A stretch of 64,000 bases of DNA from Chloroflexota bacterium. Lineage in GTDB: Bacteria; Chloroflexota; Anaerolineae; JAAYZQ01. Below, one piece after another: positions 8,492-17,033 of the stretch (positions within the stretch are counted from its first letter, which is position 1; each line of letters starts with the position of its first letter). Under the pieces are notes generated by a model. It saw only the letters and a list, made by a program, of their open reading frames with translations, did not search any database and was not told the DNA's origin. The stretch covers positions 62,001-126,000 of the forward strand of contig JAGVRI010000007.1 of the NCBI GenBank assembly GCA_018606645.1, given 5' to 3'. Made by a program: the position numbers and the translations under genes.

Positions 8492-8962
8492 TATGACCAC
8501 CTCCTTGCCATGATCGATACCGCCGGGCACTCACCTGCCCGAGGTTCTCGGCACGTTCCGGTAAGGCAGGTTCCAGGGAAAGGTCGAGGGGGAACCGATG
8601 TACAGTGGCTAGTTGCCGGACGCATAGCCCTTCGACACCCCGTGCCTTTCAGGCAGTCGCGTGGCCGGGATCGGCTGCCGGCGCCGCATCCATTGCAGGT
8701 ATCCAGGGGGGTCCCTTCTCCTGTCCCTGCAACCCACTATGCCCTCTTAAGATCTGCACCAGGACTGACGTCCAAACCGAGAGCCCGCCTCTTGCATTGG
8801 ACGGGATCCTATGCTCCTCATGTCGTGGCGCCCGCAATGCGCCAGATCTAGACCTCAAGCTGGCAAGAACGGCAAAACGTTCTTGGGACTTGTGAGCTGC
8901 CGACGAGTCGAACCGCGAACTCGGAGAGTCAGCTACTTTGCCCGTTGATTAAGACTAGGAAA
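8492..8962 (-). other. Long structured leader of the cas operon
   Basis: These 470 bases lie between the operon promoter and the cas10 start. No open frame here has a recognisable product. Several inverted repeats are visible, including a 7-bp stem with complementary arms (AAGAACG ... CGTTCTT) near 8863-8883. A T-arm-like stretch near 8905-8930 is not part of a complete tRNA. I see no CRISPR-type direct repeats. It may be an untranslated regulatory leader or hold a small RNA. Confidence 0.4.
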
Positions 8963-8969
8963 CACCAAC

Positions 8970-8998
8970 ATTATACCGGTTGCCAGTCAGGGTGTCAA
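8970..8998 (-). promoter_or_regulatory. sigma70 promoter of the cas operon
   Basis: Read on the minus strand, TTGACA (8993-8998) is followed by 17 bases and TATAAT (8970-8975). Both boxes are full consensus. It points at cas10 and is the only strong promoter seen for the operon. The predicted start near 8963 leaves a leader of about 470 bases. Confidence 0.75.
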
Positions 8999-9099
8999 AT
9001 TGCCACGTTTATGGTTACAAAGTGAAATGCACCCTTTGCCGAAGAACCGCCTGCAGGCTCAACTTGCACATCCGCCCGTTTTGAGGCATAGTGGGCGCT

Positions 9100-10235
9100 A
9101 TGTCAAGACAATTCACTCGTCCATCCGTTCGTCCCACCGAGGCGGACGCTCAGGCACTGCTTCTCATCTACCAAGAATGGCTGCCGCTGCCCCTCATCCG
9201 CCGACTGTTCCAAGACGCCGGCTACCGGTTTTACCAGCGGGTCTTGTCCCCGCTGCTGGTGTTGTGGGGGTTTATCTTCCAGCAACTCAACCCCGACCAC
9301 ACCTGCGATGCCGCTTGGAGTTATCTCTCCAGCGATGCCGTCCGCAAACGCTTCGATTTGACCTGTTCAGTGGCGTGGCCAACGGGGTGTCCGAAGGACC
9401 TTACCGCACCGCTGAACACCCCTTGGCCGTTGACTTGATCCGCCGCTTAGGTCCGGGCTACCTGCACATTGGGGACCGCAATTTCGGCGTGTATCATCTG
9501 GTGCAAGCCATCACCGCCGTCCACAGTGCCGCCTTGCTGCGCCTGAAAATCACCCAAGCCAAACGCTTAGCGGGTCAGCCATTGCGCTCCGGGCTGGATG
9601 GGGATGTGCTCTGGTCGCCCTCGCCCTTCGATAGGTGCGAAGCCGATGGAGCGGCTCCACCCATCGCCGGACGATTGATCTATGTGCAGTTGGAACGGAA
9701 CGACTTTCGCCCGATCGACTTGTACCTGTTCACGACCCTCACCGATCGCACCGCCTTTCCCCTCCAAGAACTGGTCACCCTGTACGACCAGCGGTGGAAC
9801 GTCGAACTGGACTTGCGGCATGTGAAAACCACCTTGCAGATGGAGCAGTTGGACGGTCAATCGGTGGACATCGTGCGCAAGGAACTGGTCTTGGGCTTGA
9901 CCGCCTCTCATCTGCTGCGCGGTTTGATGGGGGTGGCCGCCATTCGGGCGCACCGCTGGCCGCTGGAACTCAGTCTCGCCCAATGCTGGCGACGCAACGC
10001 GGATGCCTGTCGGAGTCTATCGCCCGCGGCCTCCCCCGCCGAAGTGGAGCACGTGGTAGACCGGCTCCTCATCCGTCTCGGACGCTGTGTCTTACCCAAA
10101 CGGAAACGCCAGCGTTTCGAGCCACGCGCCGTGTGGGGACGCCCCCGCGTCTATCCCACGCTCAAAGGCTCACGCGAACAGGCTCGTCAAGCTTGGATGG
10201 AATTGTTAAAGAAATCCTTAGTGACATTGGGCTGA
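9100..10235 (+). pseudogene. Broken IS4-family transposase
   Basis: The transposase starts at ATG 9100 (MSRQFTRPSVRPTEADAQA) in one frame. At about 9345-9370 the homology continues in another frame, from FDLFSGVANG. The segment that should hold the first catalytic aspartate is missing, so both a deletion and a frameshift occurred. The second aspartate is present in HIGDRNFG, and the IS4 Y-R-E-K signature is intact in YDQRWNVELDLRHVK. No clear terminal inverted repeats were found. The element should be inactive. It lies just upstream of the cas operon promoter and may mark an insertion or rearrangement there. Confidence 0.85.
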
Positions 10236-10281
10236 AGGCTCGACCCCCGCGTGCGGAGAGTGGTCTATTTTCAAGGGTGGC
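10233..10281 (+). repeat. Degenerate copy of dispersed intergenic repeat A
   Basis: The sequence GAAGGCTCGACCCCCGCG followed by GGTCTATTTTCAAGG resembles the right half of repeat A seen at 22735-22806. It lies directly after the broken transposase. Confidence 0.5.
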
Positions 10282-10294
10282 CAGGAGCGAGGAC

Positions 10295-11050
10295 TCAGCA
10301 GCGGCGCCAGAGTTCCTCCAGAACGGCGGGCAGTTCGGCCAGGCGGTGGATGGCCGCGTCGGGCGTGATGCCCGGGTTGGTGGGGCTGCTATCTTCTGGG
10401 CGGGCATCCTCTCGGCAGCGCCGCCACACGCTCCGCAACCCGGCCCGCTGCGCGCCGAGGATATCCTCAGCCAGGGTATCGCCGACCATCACCACGGCGT
10501 GAGGGGGGAGGTGCCAATGGGCCACGATGGGAAGCAAGGCCGCCGGGTCTGGCTTGCGAATGCCGGTCTGGGCCGAAGTGGACACCGGATCGAGCCAGCG
10601 CCGAAAGCCGAAGCGGTCCACCAGGCGCTGGATGAGGGGATCGTCGGTGGCGTTGGAGAACAGGCCCAGGCGAAGCCCCCGCCCGGCCAGTTCCTCCAGG
10701 AGCGGCAGGGCATCTTCATCGGCGAACCAACAGGTCTCCTCGTAGGCGAAAAAGGCATCAATGGCACCCCGCACCAGGCGAGGGTCAGGATCGGGCAGGC
10801 CAAAGCGGGCCAAGGTCCAGCGCATGGACGCTTCGCAGGTGACCTCGCGCATCGTCTCCTGGGCCTGGCGAGAGCCCTCTCGCCGGCGCTCCAGAAAGGC
10901 CTGGGCAAACGCCTGGCCGTCGAGCGAAAGGCCCTGTCCGGCGAGGAAGGTGACCAGGTCGGCGGCGCCCCGCTGCAGGACCTCAGGCCAGGTGCTGCCC
11001 AGGTGCATCAAGGTGTGACCCAGGTCGAAAATGACGCCGTAGCCGTCCAT
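10295..11050 (-). CDS. HAD-superfamily hydrolase
   Basis: This 251-residue cytosolic HAD phosphatase-like protein has motif I FDLGHTL near the N-terminus, motif II LFSNATDD, motif III lysine in IRKPDPAAL and motif IV VMVGDTLAEDILGA. The second aspartate of the usual DxDGT motif is glycine here (D-L-G-H-T), as in a known subset of HAD-IA proteins, so phosphatase chemistry is likely but altered. An insertion between motifs I and II fits a helical cap. The gene starts one codon overlapping the end of the dehydrogenase gene at 11050, so the two form an operon. Substrate unknown. Confidence 0.85.
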   Translation of the reverse strand: MDGYGVIFDLGHTLMHLGSTWPEVLQRGAADLVTFLAGQGLSLDGQAFAQAFLERRREGSRQAQETMREVTCEASMRWTLARFGLPDPDPRLVRGAIDAFFAYEETCWFADEDALPLLEELAGRGLRLGLFSNATDDPLIQRLVDRFGFRRWLDPVSTSAQTGIRKPDPAALLPIVAHWHLPPHAVVMVGDTLAEDILGAQRAGLRSVWRRCREDARPEDSSPTNPGITPDAAIHRLAELPAVLEELWRRC

Positions 11051-12069
11051 CAGTAGCCTCGCGCCTTGTCCACCAGGTTGAGGAGCGGTTCGCCGGCCAG
11101 ATAGCGGGCCAGGTTCTGGGCGAACAGAGCCGCTGCCCGTTCGTCGTAGCGGGGGCTAAAGCCGGCGACGTGCGGGGAAAGGAGCACATTGTCCAGCTCC
11201 CAGAGGGGGCTCTCCGGGGGCAGGGGTTCCTGCTCAAATACATCCAGTCCGGCGCCGGCGATCCATCCTTCCTGCAGGGCGCGGACCAGCGCCGCCTCGT
11301 CCACGATGGGCCCGCGGGCGATATTGACCAGGTAGGCGGTGGGCTTCATCGCCCGCAGTTCGGCCTCGCCAATGAGGTGGAAGGTCTCGGGCGTGAGGGG
11401 CAGCGCGATGACCAGATAGTCGCACTCGGCCAACATCTCATGCAGGGCGTCGGGCGGGTAAAAGCGGTCGGGAATGGCGCCTTCGGGATCGCCGGTATAG
11501 TCCACGGCATAGCCCTCTTCGGCCCGTCCGGGGGAGCGGCGCAGGGCCAGGACGCGCATACCAAAGGCGCGCCCCAGGCGGCCGACCTCACGGCCAATAC
11601 TGCCGTAGCCCAGGATGCCCAGGGTGCTTCCCCGCAATTCGGGGCGAGCGTACATCCCCCACCGGCCGGAAGGCCACCGTTTCTCGCGCTGGCAGTGGGT
11701 CCACATCGGCACCTGCCAGCGGTGGGCGAGGAGGGAGGCAAAGACATACTCGGCAATGGGGGTGGCATGGATGCCGCTGGCGGTGGTGATGATCACCTCG
11801 CTGCGCATCACCGGGTGGTCGAGGAGGTGATCGGCCCCGGCGGTATGCAGTTGGATCCAGCGCAGGCGCGGGGCCAACGTCAGCGCCTGGGGCGGCAGGT
11901 GAAAGGTATAGAGGACCTCGGTCGCCGGATGGGCAGCCAGCGCGGCAGCCACCCCATCGGCATTGGAACATGTTTGTTGGCTGATGCGCAATCGAGGCGA
12001 TACCGCCTCCAACTGGGTCAGGAGTTCGTCGCTAAAGCGCACCGTGCTCAGGACGTGGATCGGTTCCAT
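11050..12069 (-). CDS. D-isomer 2-hydroxyacid dehydrogenase
   Basis: This 339-residue NAD(P)-dependent enzyme reduces 2-keto acids or oxidises D-2-hydroxy acids. The Rossmann motif GILGYGSIGREVGR is intact. Catalytic residues are visible: arginine in NIARGPIVDE, glutamate in DVFEQEPLP and histidine in LSPHVAG. Length is typical. It is co-transcribed with the HAD gene from the promoter at 12113-12140. Substrate cannot be assigned. Confidence 0.9.
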   Translation of the reverse strand: MEPIHVLSTVRFSDELLTQLEAVSPRLRISQQTCSNADGVAAALAAHPATEVLYTFHLPPQALTLAPRLRWIQLHTAGADHLLDHPVMRSEVIITTASGIHATPIAEYVFASLLAHRWQVPMWTHCQREKRWPSGRWGMYARPELRGSTLGILGYGSIGREVGRLGRAFGMRVLALRRSPGRAEEGYAVDYTGDPEGAIPDRFYPPDALHEMLAECDYLVIALPLTPETFHLIGEAELRAMKPTAYLVNIARGPIVDEAALVRALQEGWIAGAGLDVFEQEPLPPESPLWELDNVLLSPHVAGFSPRYDERAAALFAQNLARYLAGEPLLNLVDKARGY

Positions 12070-12112
12070 CGGATGTGTTCCCTCCTATGGTTTGCTGAGG
12101 ATGCAGGGACCT

Positions 12113-12140
12113 ATTATATCACAAGCCAGGAGGCGGTCAA
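12113..12140 (-). promoter_or_regulatory. Promoter of dehydrogenase-HAD operon
   Basis: On the minus strand TTGACC (12135-12140), 16 bases, TATAAT (12113-12118). The predicted start lies about 37 bases before the dehydrogenase ATG. Confidence 0.65.
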
Positions 12141-12216
12141 GACGAGGTCCATTTGGGGGATCAGCGGGCATGCAACAAGGCTGCTGCCAAGTAGGTTGAC
12201 ACGCCGGCGTGATTCC

Positions 12217-12262
12217 GTTCCGGCTGAAGCCTCCACTCCCACCGGGTGCTGGACTTGGCAGC
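12217..12262 (-). repeat. Dispersed repeat A copy
   Basis: GTTCCGGCTGAAGCCTCCAC followed by TCCCACCGGGTGC is nearly identical to the copy at 32115-32156 and is an inverted version of the one at 42043. It lies between two divergent promoters. Confidence 0.65.
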
Positions 12263-12287
12263 AGCCCTGGCATTCAAAAAAGGGGTC

Positions 12288-12315
12288 TTGACAAACGGCG
12301 GTTTGGTGGTATAAT
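12288..12315 (+). promoter_or_regulatory. Promoter of ROK regulator and sugar transporter operon
   Basis: TTGACA (12288-12293), 16 bases, TATAAT (12310-12315), both full consensus. The predicted start falls inside the operator palindrome that follows. Confidence 0.8.
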
Positions 12316-12319
12316 AGAA

Positions 12320-12344
12320 TTAGTTTGTTGGCACGACAAACTAA
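12320..12344 (+). promoter_or_regulatory. Operator palindrome, likely bound by the ROK protein
   Basis: A perfect inverted repeat TTAGTTTGT (12320-12328), 7 bases, ACAAACTAA (12336-12344) covers the predicted transcription start and lies ten bases before the ROK start codon. ROK repressors bind AT-rich palindromes of this layout, so autoregulation relieved by a sugar is the simplest reading. Confidence 0.75.
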
Positions 12345-12353
12345 GGGGGGCTC

Positions 12354-13658
12354 TTGGAACGACGGTATCGCACCGGCGATCAGATGCTCGTCCGGGAGAT
12401 CAATCTGTCGACCATCCTCCGCTGCCTCCATGAACGAGCGCCACTCTCTCGGGCGGCACTGGCTGGCCTGACCGGTCTGAACAAAACGACCGTTTCCAGC
12501 CTGGTGGAGGAACTGATCCAGCGCGGGCTGGTCCACGAAGTGGGACTGGATTCATCCAGCGGGGGGCGGCCGGGGACTCTACTGACGTTGAGTGCGGAGG
12601 CCGGTTTGATTATCGGCGTGGCCTTGGGCGTGGATTTTGTGTCGGTGATTGTCACCGATTTTATCGGCCAGGCGCGGTGGCGCCGGTTGCAGGTGACCGA
12701 CCCGACGGCAGGGCAGGAGGCGATCATCCAACTGGCGCTCCAGATCGTGGACGAGGCGATCGCCTTCAGCCGGTCGAACCACAGCCGGTTATTGGGCCTG
12801 GGGCTGGCCACGCCGGGCATTGTTAAACTTCCGGATGGGTTTCTCATTTTTTCTCCAAATCTGCAGTGGCGGCATGTCCCCTTGCGGCAGATTTTTCAAG
12901 AGCGCACCGGGTTACTGGTGTTGGTGGATAACGACGCCAATGCGGCGGCTCTGGCCGAGCATCTGTTTGGAGTGGCGCGGCAGACCCATCATTTTCTGAG
13001 CATCTTTGCCGGGGTCGGCGTCGGCGGCGGGCTGTTTCTCAACGGACAGTTGTATCGCGGGGTAGGAGGTCTGGCCGGGGAGGTGGGGCACACCAATTTC
13101 ATGCTCGAACACTCCCGACGTCCGTGTCGCTGTGGCAATCACGGCTGTTGGGAGACTTCGATCGCCCAGGATTCGGTGATCGAGCGCGTTCGCGCCCGGC
13201 TGGCTGAGGGACGGAACAGTCTGATCTCGCGCCTGATGGCTGAACAAGAGTCTCCGCTGACTTTGCCCCTGGTGGTTCAGGCGGCGGACGCGGGCGACGC
13301 CAGCGCCATCGACTCCCTGACCGAGACCGGTCGGTTGATGGGACTGGGGGTGGCCAATCTGGTCAGTATCTTTAACCCCGAAATGGTGGTTCTCGGTGGG
13401 CCGCTGAGCACGGCCGCCAGGTACCTGCTGCCGGTCGTGGAAGAAGTGGTGCAAGAGACGACGATGCGGGAAATCGGTCAGCAGGTGCGGATTCTGCCCT
13501 CGGCGTTTGGCGCCGACGCCAGTTTGATGGGCGCGGTGGCCCTGGTGGTCGAGACGATCCTGTCCAATCCCAGCAGTGTAGGGCGGCTGGCTCCTGACAC
13601 GGTGAGTCCAGGAAAGGGGGTGAGAAAAGCTGTCGAACGAGATTTTCGATCGCGGTGA
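12354..13658 (+). CDS. ROK-family transcriptional regulator
   Basis: This 434-residue protein has an N-terminal winged helix (about residues 10-65) and a C-terminal ROK sugar-kinase-like domain. The ROK glycine signature GVGVGGGLFLNGQLYRGVGG is clear, followed by GEVGHTNF and the zinc-binding CRCGNHGCWE. The catalytic-type stretch VDNDANAAALAEHLFG is also present. The start is TTG behind AAGGGGGG. It precedes a binding protein and two permeases of a sugar ABC transporter with short gaps, so it most likely represses this operon until the sugar is present. Confidence 0.92.
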   Translation: MERRYRTGDQMLVREINLSTILRCLHERAPLSRAALAGLTGLNKTTVSSLVEELIQRGLVHEVGLDSSSGGRPGTLLTLSAEAGLIIGVALGVDFVSVIVTDFIGQARWRRLQVTDPTAGQEAIIQLALQIVDEAIAFSRSNHSRLLGLGLATPGIVKLPDGFLIFSPNLQWRHVPLRQIFQERTGLLVLVDNDANAAALAEHLFGVARQTHHFLSIFAGVGVGGGLFLNGQLYRGVGGLAGEVGHTNFMLEHSRRPCRCGNHGCWETSIAQDSVIERVRARLAEGRNSLISRLMAEQESPLTLPLVVQAADAGDASAIDSLTETGRLMGLGVANLVSIFNPEMVVLGGPLSTAARYLLPVVEEVVQETTMREIGQQVRILPSAFGADASLMGAVALVVETILSNPSSVGRLAPDTVSPGKGVRKAVERDFRSR

Positions 13659-13700
13659 GAATTGGCTAACTTTTTGGTTCTAAAGAGAGGAGGAGGTACG

Positions 13701-15014
13701 ATGGTAAGCAAACGTTTCTGGTATGTGGGCATGGCCGCTTTGATCATGGCGTCGCTATTGCTGGCTGCCTGCCAGCCGACGGCAGCGCCTACGCAGCCAC
13801 CGGCTCCAACCGCGACCCAGCCGCCGGCTGCGGCCGGCAAGCTGGAGATCTTTAGCTGGTGGACGGCGGGTGGCGAGGCCGAAGGGCTGAATGCCCTGTA
13901 CAAGGTCTTTTCGGCCAAGTACCCCAATGTCGAGATCATCAACGCCACCGTGGCCGGCGGCGCCGGCTCGGCCGCCAAGGCAGTCCTGGCCACGCGGATG
14001 CAGGCCGGCGACCCGCCCGACTCGTTCCAGGTCCACGCCGGCCATGAGCTAATCGACTCGTGGGTCAAAGCGGGCAAGATGGAGCCGGTGACCTTTATCT
14101 TCAAGGACAACAACTGGCTCGACAAGTACCCCAAGGGCGTGATCGACATCCTGTCCTACGAGGGCGAGATCTGGAGCGTCCCGGTCAACATCCACCGCTC
14201 CAATGTGCTGTGGTACAACAAGAAGGTATTCGCCGACAACGGGGTGACCCCGCCGACCAACTTTGACGAGTTCTTTGCCGTGGCCGACAAGCTGAAAGCG
14301 GCGGGAGTGACGCCGCTGGCGTTGGGCGACAACGGCATCTGGGCGGCGACGCACCTCTTCGAGTCGGTGCTGCTGGGCACGATGGGGCCGGACAAGTATC
14401 GCGGCCTGTGGACCGGCGAAACCGACTGGAATGGGCCGGAGGTCAAGAGCGCGCTGGAGACCTTTGCCAAGATAATGGGCTATGTGAACGAGGACCACGC
14501 CGCGCTCTCCTGGGACCAGGCCGCTCAACTGGTGGCCGACGGCAAGGCGGCGATGACGATCATGGGCGACTGGGCCGAAGGCTACTTCAAGTCGATCGGG
14601 CAGACACCCGACGTCGAGTTCGGCTATGTCCCCTCGCCGGGCACGAAGGGGAGCTTTATCATGCTTTCCGACTCGTTCGGCCTGCCCAAGGGGGCCAAGA
14701 ACCGCGACAACGGGATCGCCTGGTTGACCGTGTGCGGCTCGAAGGAAGGTCAGGACGCCTTCAACCCGCTGAAGGGTTCGATCCCCGCCCGGACCGACGC
14801 GGACCGGTCGCTGTACGACGTCTATCTCCAGTCGGCGATGGACGACTTTGCCTCGAACCAGATCGTGCCTAGCCTGGCTCACGGGGCGGCTGCGTCGGAG
14901 GGTTGGGTCACCGCCATCAACGATGCAATGACCCTCTTTGTGGCCAATCTCGACGTGGCGGCTGCCCAGACGGCGATGGCCCAGGCGTGCAAGACGGCCG
15001 GCGTCTGCAAGTAG
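13701..15014 (+). CDS. Sugar ABC transporter substrate-binding lipoprotein
   Basis: This 437-residue lipoprotein captures sugar outside the membrane for the permeases encoded next. I chose ATG 13701 because AGGAGGAGGT lies seven bases upstream. The signal peptide ends in the lipobox LLLAAC (about residues 19-24), followed by a proline/threonine linker. The mature part shows the family-1 binding-protein pattern (FSWWTAGGEAEGL near the start, WSVPVNIHRSNVLWYNKKVF in the middle). No ATPase gene is present in the operon, so a shared MsmK/MalK-type ATPase elsewhere is expected. Confidence 0.93.
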   Translation: MVSKRFWYVGMAALIMASLLLAACQPTAAPTQPPAPTATQPPAAAGKLEIFSWWTAGGEAEGLNALYKVFSAKYPNVEIINATVAGGAGSAAKAVLATRMQAGDPPDSFQVHAGHELIDSWVKAGKMEPVTFIFKDNNWLDKYPKGVIDILSYEGEIWSVPVNIHRSNVLWYNKKVFADNGVTPPTNFDEFFAVADKLKAAGVTPLALGDNGIWAATHLFESVLLGTMGPDKYRGLWTGETDWNGPEVKSALETFAKIMGYVNEDHAALSWDQAAQLVADGKAAMTIMGDWAEGYFKSIGQTPDVEFGYVPSPGTKGSFIMLSDSFGLPKGAKNRDNGIAWLTVCGSKEGQDAFNPLKGSIPARTDADRSLYDVYLQSAMDDFASNQIVPSLAHGAAASEGWVTAINDAMTLFVANLDVAAAQTAMAQACKTAGVCK

Positions 15015-15025
15015 TCGTCCCCCAG

Positions 15026-15059
15026 AGACCTGGCAGGTCTGGCCAGACCTGCCAGGTCT
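15026..15059 (+). terminator. Palindrome between binding protein and permease
   Basis: A perfect 34-base palindrome starting AGACCTGGCAGGTCTGG lies 11 bases after the binding-protein stop and is followed by TCTTTA. It is placed as the partial terminators or 3'-stabilising hairpins that raise binding-protein mRNA over permease mRNA in ABC operons. Confidence 0.6.
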
Positions 15060-15080
15060 TCTTTATGGAGGAGGTCGTGT

Positions 15081-16013
15081 ATGTCCCAGGCCCGCCGTGA
15101 GCGATGGATCGCTTTTTTGCTGATCCTCCCGTCCATAATCTTGATTGCAATCTTTGTCTATGGTTTCATCGGCTGGACGGCGACCGTTTCCCTCTCCCAG
15201 TGGGACGGCGTCGAACCGAACTATGCCTGGGCCGGACTGAAAAACTTTCGGCAGCTTTTCACCCAGGAAGGCGGGGTATCGGCCACGCGCTTTCGGATTG
15301 ACCTGTGGAACACGCTCTTTTTCACGCTCCTGTTCCTGCTGGTGTGCGTGGTGATCGGATTGCTGCTGGCGATCCTGCTTGACCAGAAGATCAAGGGCGA
15401 GGGTATCTTTCGGACGATCTATTTGTTTCCCATGGCCCTGTCGTTCGTGGTCACGGGAGTGGTGTGGCAATGGATCTTTGCCCCGGGCACGGAGACGCGG
15501 CTGCGCGGCGTCAATGCTCTGTTGCACAATCTGGGGCTGGATGCGCTGCGCTGGAAATGGTATACCGATACGCGGTCGGTCGGCCCGTTCCATCTGGCGC
15601 TCATTCCCGTGATCATCGCCGCGGCATGGCAAATGATCGGCTACTGTATGGCCATGTATCTGGCCGGCTTGCGCGGCATCCCGGAGGAACTGCGCGAGGC
15701 GGCCCGCGTGGACGGAGCGACCGAGATCGGCATCTATCGCCACATCATCTTGCCGATGTTGCAGCCGATTACCCTCAGCGCGCTGATCGTGCTCGGCCAC
15801 ATCTCGCTCAAAATCTTTGACCTGGTCTATACCATGACGGGCAAGGGGCCGGGCTTTGTCACCGATGTGCCGGGCATCTTTATGTTCGAGACGACATTCC
15901 AGGGGAACCACTATGCCCAGGGGGCGGCGATTTCGATCATCATGCTGTTGATGGTCGCCCTGGTGATCATCCCCTACCTGGTCTTTAGTCTGCGGCGGGA
16001 GGTGGAGCTATGA
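15081..16013 (+). CDS. Sugar ABC transporter permease, MalF type
   Basis: This 310-residue membrane protein has six predicted helices, the first at about residues 11-33. The cytoplasmic EAA loop that docks the ATPase is clear in [21 protein letters not shown]. It is one of the two permeases of the importer served by the preceding lipoprotein. Its stop overlaps the next start (ATGA at 16010). Confidence 0.93.
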   Translation: MSQARRERWIAFLLILPSIILIAIFVYGFIGWTATVSLSQWDGVEPNYAWAGLKNFRQLFTQEGGVSATRFRIDLWNTLFFTLLFLLVCVVIGLLLAILLDQKIKGEGIFRTIYLFPMALSFVVTGVVWQWIFAPGTETRLRGVNALLHNLGLDALRWKWYTDTRSVGPFHLALIPVIIAAAWQMIGYCMAMYLAGLRGIPEELREAARVDGATEIGIYRHIILPMLQPITLSALIVLGHISLKIFDLVYTMTGKGPGFVTDVPGIFMFETTFQGNHYAQGAAISIIMLLMVALVIIPYLVFSLRREVEL

Positions 16014-16888
16014 GCGCCCACCGCACTCCACGACGGACGGTGCGTCTCAACCCGACGCGGATCGGGATCTATACCCTGTTGATCCTGTTTGCACTCCTCT
16101 TCCTCATCCCGGTCTATGTCCTGGTCGTCAGTTCGCTCAAGACCTTTGCCGAGGTGCAGGACCTCTCCCGGCTATGGAGCCCGCCGACGGGCTTGCATCT
16201 GGAGAGCTTTCGCGCCGCCTGGTGGGGCATCCCCGAAAAGGGGCTTCGCGGCCTGTCCCAGAACCTGTTAAACAGCGTCTATCTGACCGTGCCGGCGACG
16301 ATCCTCTCTTCGATGCTCGGTTCGCTCAACGGCTACATCCTCTCCAAGTGGCGATTTCGGGGCGCCAATGTCCTCTTTCCGCTGATGCTCTTTGGCATGT
16401 TTATCCCGTATCAAAGTATCCTGATCCCGCTGACCCAGACCCTGGCCGCCATTCACCTGGGCGGGACGATCTGGGGCCTGATCCTGGTCCATGTCGTCTA
16501 TGGCATCCCCATCACCACGCTCATCTTCCGCAACTATTATGCGGAGGTGCCCACCGATCTGGTGGAAGCGGCGCGCATTGACGGCGCGAACATCCTCGGC
16601 GTCTATTGGCGGGTGCTGTTCCCTCTGTCGGTGCCCGGCTTTGTGGTGGTCATCATCTGGCAGTTCACCAATATCTGGAACGAGTTCCTCTTTGCCGTGT
16701 CGATCCTGCAAAAACCGGACGTGCAACCGATCACCGTCGCCCTGCGCAATCTGGCCGGCAGTCAGATCCAGGAGTGGAATATGATCATGGCCGGAACGCT
16801 GATCGCGGCTGTCCCGACGCTGCTGATCTATATCATCATGGGACGGTATTTCATCCGGGGGTTGCTGGCCGGATCGGTGAAAGGATAA
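16010..16888 (+). CDS. Sugar ABC transporter permease, MalG type
   Basis: This 292-residue membrane protein is the second permease half. It opens with a membrane segment ([20 protein letters not shown]) and carries the EAA loop [20 protein letters not shown]. It is translationally coupled to the MalF-type gene by a four-base overlap and ends the operon. Confidence 0.93.
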   Translation: MSAHRTPRRTVRLNPTRIGIYTLLILFALLFLIPVYVLVVSSLKTFAEVQDLSRLWSPPTGLHLESFRAAWWGIPEKGLRGLSQNLLNSVYLTVPATILSSMLGSLNGYILSKWRFRGANVLFPLMLFGMFIPYQSILIPLTQTLAAIHLGGTIWGLILVHVVYGIPITTLIFRNYYAEVPTDLVEAARIDGANILGVYWRVLFPLSVPGFVVVIIWQFTNIWNEFLFAVSILQKPDVQPITVALRNLAGSQIQEWNMIMAGTLIAAVPTLLIYIIMGRYFIRGLLAGSVKG

Positions 16889-16932
16889 GAAGCCGGGGAG
16901 CCGCCTGGTTCCATCCCGCCCCATCTCCCATA

Positions 16933-16962
16933 TTGGAAAAAGGGACGCGATTATGCTATAAT
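16933..16962 (+). promoter_or_regulatory. Promoter of thioredoxin-DsbD gene
   Basis: TTGGAA (16933-16938), 18 bases, TATAAT (16957-16962). The start codon lies about 70 bases downstream. Confidence 0.55.
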
Positions 16963-17033
16963 CGGTCCATCTTCCGGCTGAAAAGCCGGGAGATGGCCGG
17001 TTGCGGCCCATGGATTTGAGGGAGATCGGTTTC

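Noticed and set aside
8880..8945. A tRNA- or tmRNA-like segment in the cas leader (GGTTCGACTCGTCGG)
   Set aside because: A T-loop-like TTCGACT is present, but no matching acceptor, D-arm or anticodon arm could be assembled.
1..9000. CRISPR array near the csm genes
   Set aside because: No regularly spaced direct repeats of 25-40 bases were found on either strand.
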